Shown here piece after piece: positions 7,403 through 8,673 of a stretch of DNA of 8,673 nt (positions within the stretch are counted from its first letter, which is position 1; every line of letters begins with the position of its first letter). The notes under the pieces were generated by a model that saw only the letters and a list, made by a program, of their open reading frames with translations, did no database searches and was not told where the DNA came from. Position numbers and translations under genes: made by a program. The stretch comes from CAZIHO01 sp964538875 (GTDB lineage: Bacteria > Pseudomonadota > Gammaproteobacteria > Chromatiales > Chromatiaceae), in the NCBI GenBank assembly GCA_964538875.1, contig CAZIHO010000129.1:1-8673 (forward strand), in the 5' to 3' direction.

Positions 7403-7431
7403 AAAAAACCGGGCCTAGGCCCGGTTTTTTT
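7403..7431 (+). terminator. bidirectional intrinsic terminator after adk
   Basis: A6, then the perfect 16-nt palindrome CCGGGCCTAGGCCCGG, then T7. Bases 7403-7430 form a 28-nt perfect palindrome beginning 23 nt after the adk stop. A GC stem flanked by A- and T-runs is the classic Rho-independent terminator and would act on either strand. Confidence 0.93.
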
Positions 7432-7467
7432 ATTCCTTTTGTCGATGGTCAATCCGGGTCCCATGGG

Positions 7468-7473
7468 TATAAT
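7468..7473 (+). promoter_or_regulatory. putative sigma-70 -10 box upstream of trx
   Basis: A perfect TATAAT follows the adk terminator by about 36 nt, with transcription expected to begin near 7480. No good -35 box lies 16-18 nt upstream (bases around 7445-7450 read ATGGTC). A TG lies just upstream but is one base off the extended -10 spacing. If used, it gives thioredoxin a leader of roughly 180 nt. Confidence 0.5.
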
Positions 7474-7497
7474 GGCCCGCTTGGCCGGCGCTTGGAA

Positions 7498-7628
7498 AAC
7501 CGGCGGCCGGTTAGCCGTAGCAGAACCAATCAACCTAATAGGCGCGCCAATACCCGCCATTTAGGTAGGGATCGGGAACAACAACTTCCAGATCCAGGGT
7601 TGAAAAGGCCGGGATGGACTTTTTCAAC
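7498..7628 (+). other. structured leader region upstream of trx (four potential hairpins)
   Basis: This part of the gene-free stretch 7380-7659 holds four non-overlapping inverted repeats. The first is AACCGG-CGG-CCGGTT (7498-7512). The second is ACCTAA...TTAGGT with inner GGCG/CGCC (7533-7566). The third is GGATC-G-GGAA, loop CAACAAC, TTCC-A-GATCC (7569-7595). The fourth is GTTGAAAAGG/CTTTTTCAAC (7599-7628; 10 bp with one G-T wobble, 10-nt loop). It matches no riboswitch, tRNA or small RNA that I recognise. The region lies between a TATAAT box and the thioredoxin Shine-Dalgarno, so it is most simply a structured 5' leader, or alternatively a separate small RNA. Confidence 0.45.
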
Positions 7629-7645
7629 AGCCTAATTCAATTCAT

Positions 7646-7652
7646 GGGGGAG
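7646..7652 (+). promoter_or_regulatory. ribosome binding site deciding the GTG start of trx
   Basis: GGGGGAG lies 7 nt before GTG at 7660. The nearby ATG at 7644 is out of frame, so this Shine-Dalgarno decides the start. Confidence 0.7.
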
Positions 7653-7659
7653 ACCCAGC

Positions 7660-8028
7660 GTGGCCGTCGTAGAGCTTACTCAAGAGACCTTTGAACAAAC
7701 CGTCAATGACAACGATTTCGTGATCGTCGATTTCTGGGCCCCCTGGTGCGCCCCCTGCCGGTCATTCGCGCCGGTGTTCGACAAGGTCTCGGAAGGCTAC
7801 GAAAACATTGTCTTCGCCAAGGTGAACACCGAGGTAGAGCAAAGCATCGCCATGCATTTTCAGATCCGCTCCATTCCTACCCTGATGATTTTCCGGCAAA
7901 AAATCATCATCTTCAGCCAGCCTGGCGCCCTGCGGGAACCGGACCTGCGCCAACTGCTGGACCGGGCCGGCGAACTGGACATGGACCAGGTGCGGGAACA
8001 AATCGCCGCCGAACAACAGAAATCCTAA
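7660..8028 (+). CDS. thioredoxin family protein with WCAPC active site
   Basis: A cytoplasmic dithiol-disulfide oxidoreductase of 122 residues with no signal peptide. The fold is complete: VDFWAPWCAPC with buried D24 and the redox pair C30/C33, the AKVNTE strand, and the cis-proline loop SIPT (P73) opposite the active site. The motif is WCAPC where classical TrxA has WCGPC, a known minority variant that may shift redox potential. E. coli TrxA has 109 residues; the extra length is a charged C-terminal tail (about residues 107-122, Glu/Gln/Asp-rich). The strand QKIIIFSQPGAL replaces the more usual G-K-x-V...GA pattern. It could be a generalist thioredoxin or a paralogue dedicated to a specific client. 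GTG start with a good Shine-Dalgarno; no cotranscribed partner is obvious. Confidence 0.93.
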   Translation: MAVVELTQETFEQTVNDNDFVIVDFWAPWCAPCRSFAPVFDKVSEGYENIVFAKVNTEVEQSIAMHFQIRSIPTLMIFRQKIIIFSQPGALREPDLRQLLDRAGELDMDQVREQIAAEQQKS

Positions 8029-8035
8029 GCGCTAT

Positions 8036-8058
8036 CCAGGCCGCCTACGGCGGCCTGG
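8036..8058 (+). terminator. perfect 10-bp hairpin after trx
   Basis: CCAGGCCGCC-TAC-GGCGGCCTGG begins 7 nt after the trx stop. No T-run follows on either strand, so it is either a weak terminator or a 3'-end stabilising structure. Confidence 0.45.
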
Positions 8059-8064
8059 TCGGCC

Positions 8065-8099
8065 AAGCCGGGGTCCGCGCTGCGCCGGGACCCCGGCTT
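8065..8099 (+). repeat. perfect 12-bp inverted repeat
   Basis: AAGCCGGGGTCC (8065-8076) and GGACCCCGGCTT (8088-8099) flank an 11-nt loop, 6 nt beyond the previous hairpin. A REP-like intergenic element or a Rho-independent-like structure lacking a T-run are both possible. No second copy is present in this window. Confidence 0.5.
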
Positions 8100-8139
8100 C
8101 CATCCACCGGGCCAACCCCTGACCCAGCCTGATCCTACC

Positions 8140-8673
8140 TTGTCCCCCTCGCCCTATCCTTGGAGTCTCCAAGCCCTGCTCAATGAGCGGCCCAGGCTGC
8201 GCTGGCTGATGGAACTCTATGAAAACAATTACCGGGTGCTGATGCGCTTGTCGCCCCTATTGCGCATGGCGGGAGGCACCCAGGTCGCCGCCATATCCGC
8301 CGGGCCGGACCTCCATTTGGACGTGCTGGAACAAACCCGCTATACCAGCCTCATTCGCCTGACCTATTACTTTTCCCAGCATCCAGAACCGCTGCCCGAT
8401 CCAGACGCCACCCTGCGGGTTTATCACGATGCTGCTCAGGTGGAAGTGCTGGACCTGCGCCAAACCGCCTTACCCCTCAACCGGGGTTCCCAATTGCCCA
8501 CCCTGGACCAGAAGTGGCGCATCAATAAGTTTTTATACGACTGGCTGAAATACTGCGCCAGCCAAGGGTACCGGTTCCGGTCACCTTCGGCCGGCCGGGC
8601 TTGTCCGGTCGATGGCGGCGTCACTCTGCCACCCTCATTGAGCCATGAGCCCGCCGGAATGAGCGACGCCGGC
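8140..8673 (+). CDS. DUF1249 (YqiB-like) family protein, 3' partial
   Basis: The frame is open from upstream of 8140 to the last base, so the gene's 3' end is outside the window. The translation has the DUF1249 pattern: LMELYENNYRVLMRL near the start, then LHLDVLEQTRYTSLIRL, then LRVYHDAAQVEVLDL, and finally WRINKFLYDWLKYC, which matches the family's NxFLxxWLxxC block. E. coli YqiB belongs to this family and lies next to cpdA and nudF; its biochemical role is not established. The start is uncertain. TTG at 8140 gives a plausible N-terminus but has no clear Shine-Dalgarno, and the first in-frame ATG (8209) would remove part of the conserved first helix. After the conserved block the tail becomes Pro/Gly/Ser-rich and unconserved. 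Confidence 0.8.
   Translation, partial: MSPSPYPWSLQALLNERPRLRWLMELYENNYRVLMRLSPLLRMAGGTQVAAISAGPDLHLDVLEQTRYTSLIRLTYYFSQHPEPLPDPDATLRVYHDAAQVEVLDLRQTALPLNRGSQLPTLDQKWRINKFLYDWLKYCASQGYRFRSPSAGRACPVDGGVTLPPSLSHEPAGMSDAG

Noticed and set aside
7240..7635. Plus-strand open frame of 131 codons running from inside adk into the intergenic region
   Set aside because: It is a different frame of adk running through the terminator into the trx leader. It has no Shine-Dalgarno or recognisable domain.
7474..7642. A tRNA, 6S RNA or known riboswitch in the adk-trx gap
   Set aside because: No T-loop, anticodon arm or other conserved core that I recognise. Only generic hairpins are visible.
1..8673. CRISPR repeat array
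   Set aside because: No regularly spaced direct repeats of 25-40 nt are present. The CRISPR link rests only on the first gene.

Overview
The window looks like a chromosomal segment of a GC-rich gammaproteobacterium. The evidence is the gene set (HtpG, an Adk with a non-zinc LID, a DUF1249/YqiB-like protein), Shine-Dalgarno led starts and compact operons. Genus cannot be fixed from the sequence alone; a Methylococcales or Chromatiales-like relative is a guess.

Left edge (2-1489, + strand): the 3' part of a type III CRISPR ancillary gene, cut by the window start. It reads as a CARF-HEPN ribonuclease of the Csx1/TM1812 type, with a THGFRS CARF motif and an RNDIEH HEPN motif. It is fused in one open frame to a complete Csx16-like domain, a family reported as a cyclic-oligoadenylate ring nuclease. 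The polypeptide would thus carry sensor, toxic RNase and signal-destroying enzyme together. This is the most interesting item here. No CRISPR array or other cas gene is visible; the rest of the locus should lie to the left.

1486-4527 (- strand): a tight three-gene operon, in transcription order phosphoglucomutase (pgm), a 200-residue possible CYTH-like protein, and a class I SAM-dependent methyltransferase. The gaps are 6 and 3 nt. The methyltransferase ends tail to tail with the CRISPR gene, and both stops lie inside one CTAG.

4652-6562 (+): htpG (Hsp90), divergent from pgm over a 124-bp intergenic region. 6726-7379 (+): adk (adenylate kinase), followed by a near-ideal intrinsic terminator that is a 28-nt perfect palindrome. 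7380-7659 is gene-free but contains that terminator, a perfect TATAAT box and four successive potential hairpins leading to a thioredoxin gene (7660-8028, WCAPC active site, GTG start). Two strong GC-rich hairpins follow. The window ends inside a DUF1249 (YqiB-like) gene that runs off the right edge.

Functionally, most of the window is housekeeping: glucose phosphate metabolism, protein folding, adenylate balance and thiol redox. A CRISPR-associated accessory gene abuts it on the left.
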